From: Anaeroplasma bactoclasticum
GTDB lineage: Bacteria > Bacillota_I > Bacilli_A > ML615J-28 > CAG-313
Assembly: GCA_023667245.1 (NCBI GenBank)
Contig: JAMPAL010000009.1
Location: 1-49,212, forward strand
Reading direction: 5' to 3'
DNA length: 49,212 nt
Shown here: positions 48,749 to 49,212 of the stretch, piece after piece
Layout: each line of letters begins with the position of its first letter
How positions within the stretch are numbered: the first letter of the stretch is position 1
Program-made: the position numbers and the translations under genes
Notes under the pieces: generated by a model
The model's input: the letters and a program-made list of their open reading frames with translations, nothing else
The model's database searches: none
What the model was told of the DNA's origin: nothing

Positions 48749-48966
48749 AAATGTAATTGCGAGAGTAATGATAGTACAGTATTGGATTTTGAAGACAGTC
48801 AAATGGGTAACAATTGTAATGATGAATCAATTGCAATCAAAAATAGATTATGTTGTCCAAAAGATAGTGAGCCTTTAATACGATATTAGAACAAAAAGTA
48901 GCAAGCTATGAAATGAATATTATTTGTAAATTATGTCAGGGCATCTATCAAAAAGTAAAAGAATAA
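48749..48966 (+). pseudogene. Decayed zinc-ribbon-like coding remnant
   Basis: Two open stretches in different frames read together. 48749-48889 gives KCNCESNDSTVLDFEDSQMG...NRLCCPKDSEPLIRY and ends at TAG. 48889-48966 gives EQKVASYEMNIICKLCQGIYQKVKE and ends at TAA. Each has Cys pairs (C-x-C, CC, CKLC), as in a small zinc-ribbon protein broken by a frameshift. No start codon with ribosome site is seen and upstream frames are interrupted. The family is not identified. It could also be chance, given the base composition. It lies in the 500-base gap after the CPBP gene. Confidence 0.3.
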
Positions 48967-49085
48967 GTACTATAAATAAGATTTAAAATCAATCTACTTT
49001 GTTATAGATGAAGTAAAAATAACTATTACTAATCAATGAATGAAATATTCATTTTAGATTGTTGTCATTTAAATGAATCACAAAA

Positions 49086-49117
49086 AGATCCTTTCAAATA
49101 TAGAAGGGATTTTTTTA
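49086..49117 (+). terminator. Terminator near the right edge
   Basis: ATCCTTTC pairs with GAAGGGAT (one G-U pair) around a 7-base loop, followed by seven T residues. It may close the decayed gene upstream. Confidence 0.75.
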
Positions 49118-49136
49118 AATAAAAATAAAAATTATA

Positions 49137-49165
49137 TTGACAAAAAAAGGAAAATAGGATATAAT
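49137..49165 (+). promoter_or_regulatory. Consensus sigma-A promoter firing out of the window
   Basis: TTGACA (49137-49142), exactly 17 bases and TATAAT (49160-49165). The predicted transcript starts near 49172 with GAGTTCGGGGGGAGCC, which is unusually G-rich for this genome and could be a structured RNA or a leader. The rest lies beyond the window. Confidence 0.8.
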
Positions 49166-49212
49166 CAATTTGAGTTCGGGGGGAGCCAAATATAGTCAAA
49201 GATAGAAGTAGA

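Noticed and set aside
1-49212. CRISPR arrays, insertion sequences, integrases, prophage or rRNA genes
   Set aside because: No regular direct repeats with spacers, transposase or integrase motifs, terminal inverted repeats of mobile elements or rRNA sequence were recognised on reading.

Overview
The window is AT-rich chromosomal DNA from an endospore-forming, low-GC Bacillota. Sporulation genes (spoIIGA, sigE, sigG), strong TTGACA/TATAAT-type promoters often with a TGn extension, AGGAGG ribosome sites, a tRNA with encoded CCA, a sodium-pumping oxaloacetate decarboxylase and many gut-Firmicutes surface proteins suggest an Erysipelotrichia-like or neighbouring anaerobic Bacilli lineage. The exact taxon is inference.

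Bases 1-7200 hold the tail of a surface protein with a C-terminal anchor, acetate kinase (ackA), ftsZ, a WYL-type regulator followed by a three-gene operon (ClbS/DfsB-like and two GyrI-like proteins), and ATP-dependent PEP carboxykinase (pckA). Bases 7200-10300 carry a DUF975 membrane protein divergent from spoIIGA-sigE-sigG, the core sporulation sigma cascade. Bases 10450-19600 contain an ArsB/CitM-superfamily permease, a folate-type ECF substrate-binding subunit, phosphoglycerate mutase (gpmI), an Ig-like/VanZ membrane protein, a haemolysin III family protein and a LytS-like histidine kinase with a SARP-type response regulator. Bases 19700-25840 hold the NifU-like/GGGtGRT pair of unknown function, a small HTH protein and a complete oxaloacetate decarboxylase operon preceded by a candidate attenuator. 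Its gamma-like subunit is an unusual lipoprotein fusion.

Bases 26000-43810 form the most unusual part: a tightly packed locus of eleven genes. It has three small secreted proteins with SipW-type (TasA/camelysin-like) signal peptides, a dedicated SipW-type signal peptidase, a membrane-anchored McrB-like AAA+ ATPase with a zinc-ribbon partner, an ABC transporter (ATPase plus permease), a large membrane-anchored beta-helix protein, a lipoprotein with an InlB-type repeat, and an 1806-residue exoprotein with MBG, InlB-type and C-terminal Hint domains. I read it as a candidate surface-fibre assembly or export system that I cannot match to a described one.

Bases 43860-49212 hold an XRE regulator divergent from birA-bioY (with a near-perfect BirA-like operator), a carboxymuconolactone decarboxylase/cupin protein, tRNA-Ser(CGA), a CPBP protease, a decayed zinc-ribbon gene and a strong promoter that fires out of the window.

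Functional links: pckA and the oad operon both use oxaloacetate, the oad biotin carrier needs BirA and biotin (BioY), and ackA gives ATP from acetyl phosphate. Together they indicate a fermentative metabolism with a decarboxylation-driven sodium pump. No insertion sequence, prophage, CRISPR array or rRNA was seen.
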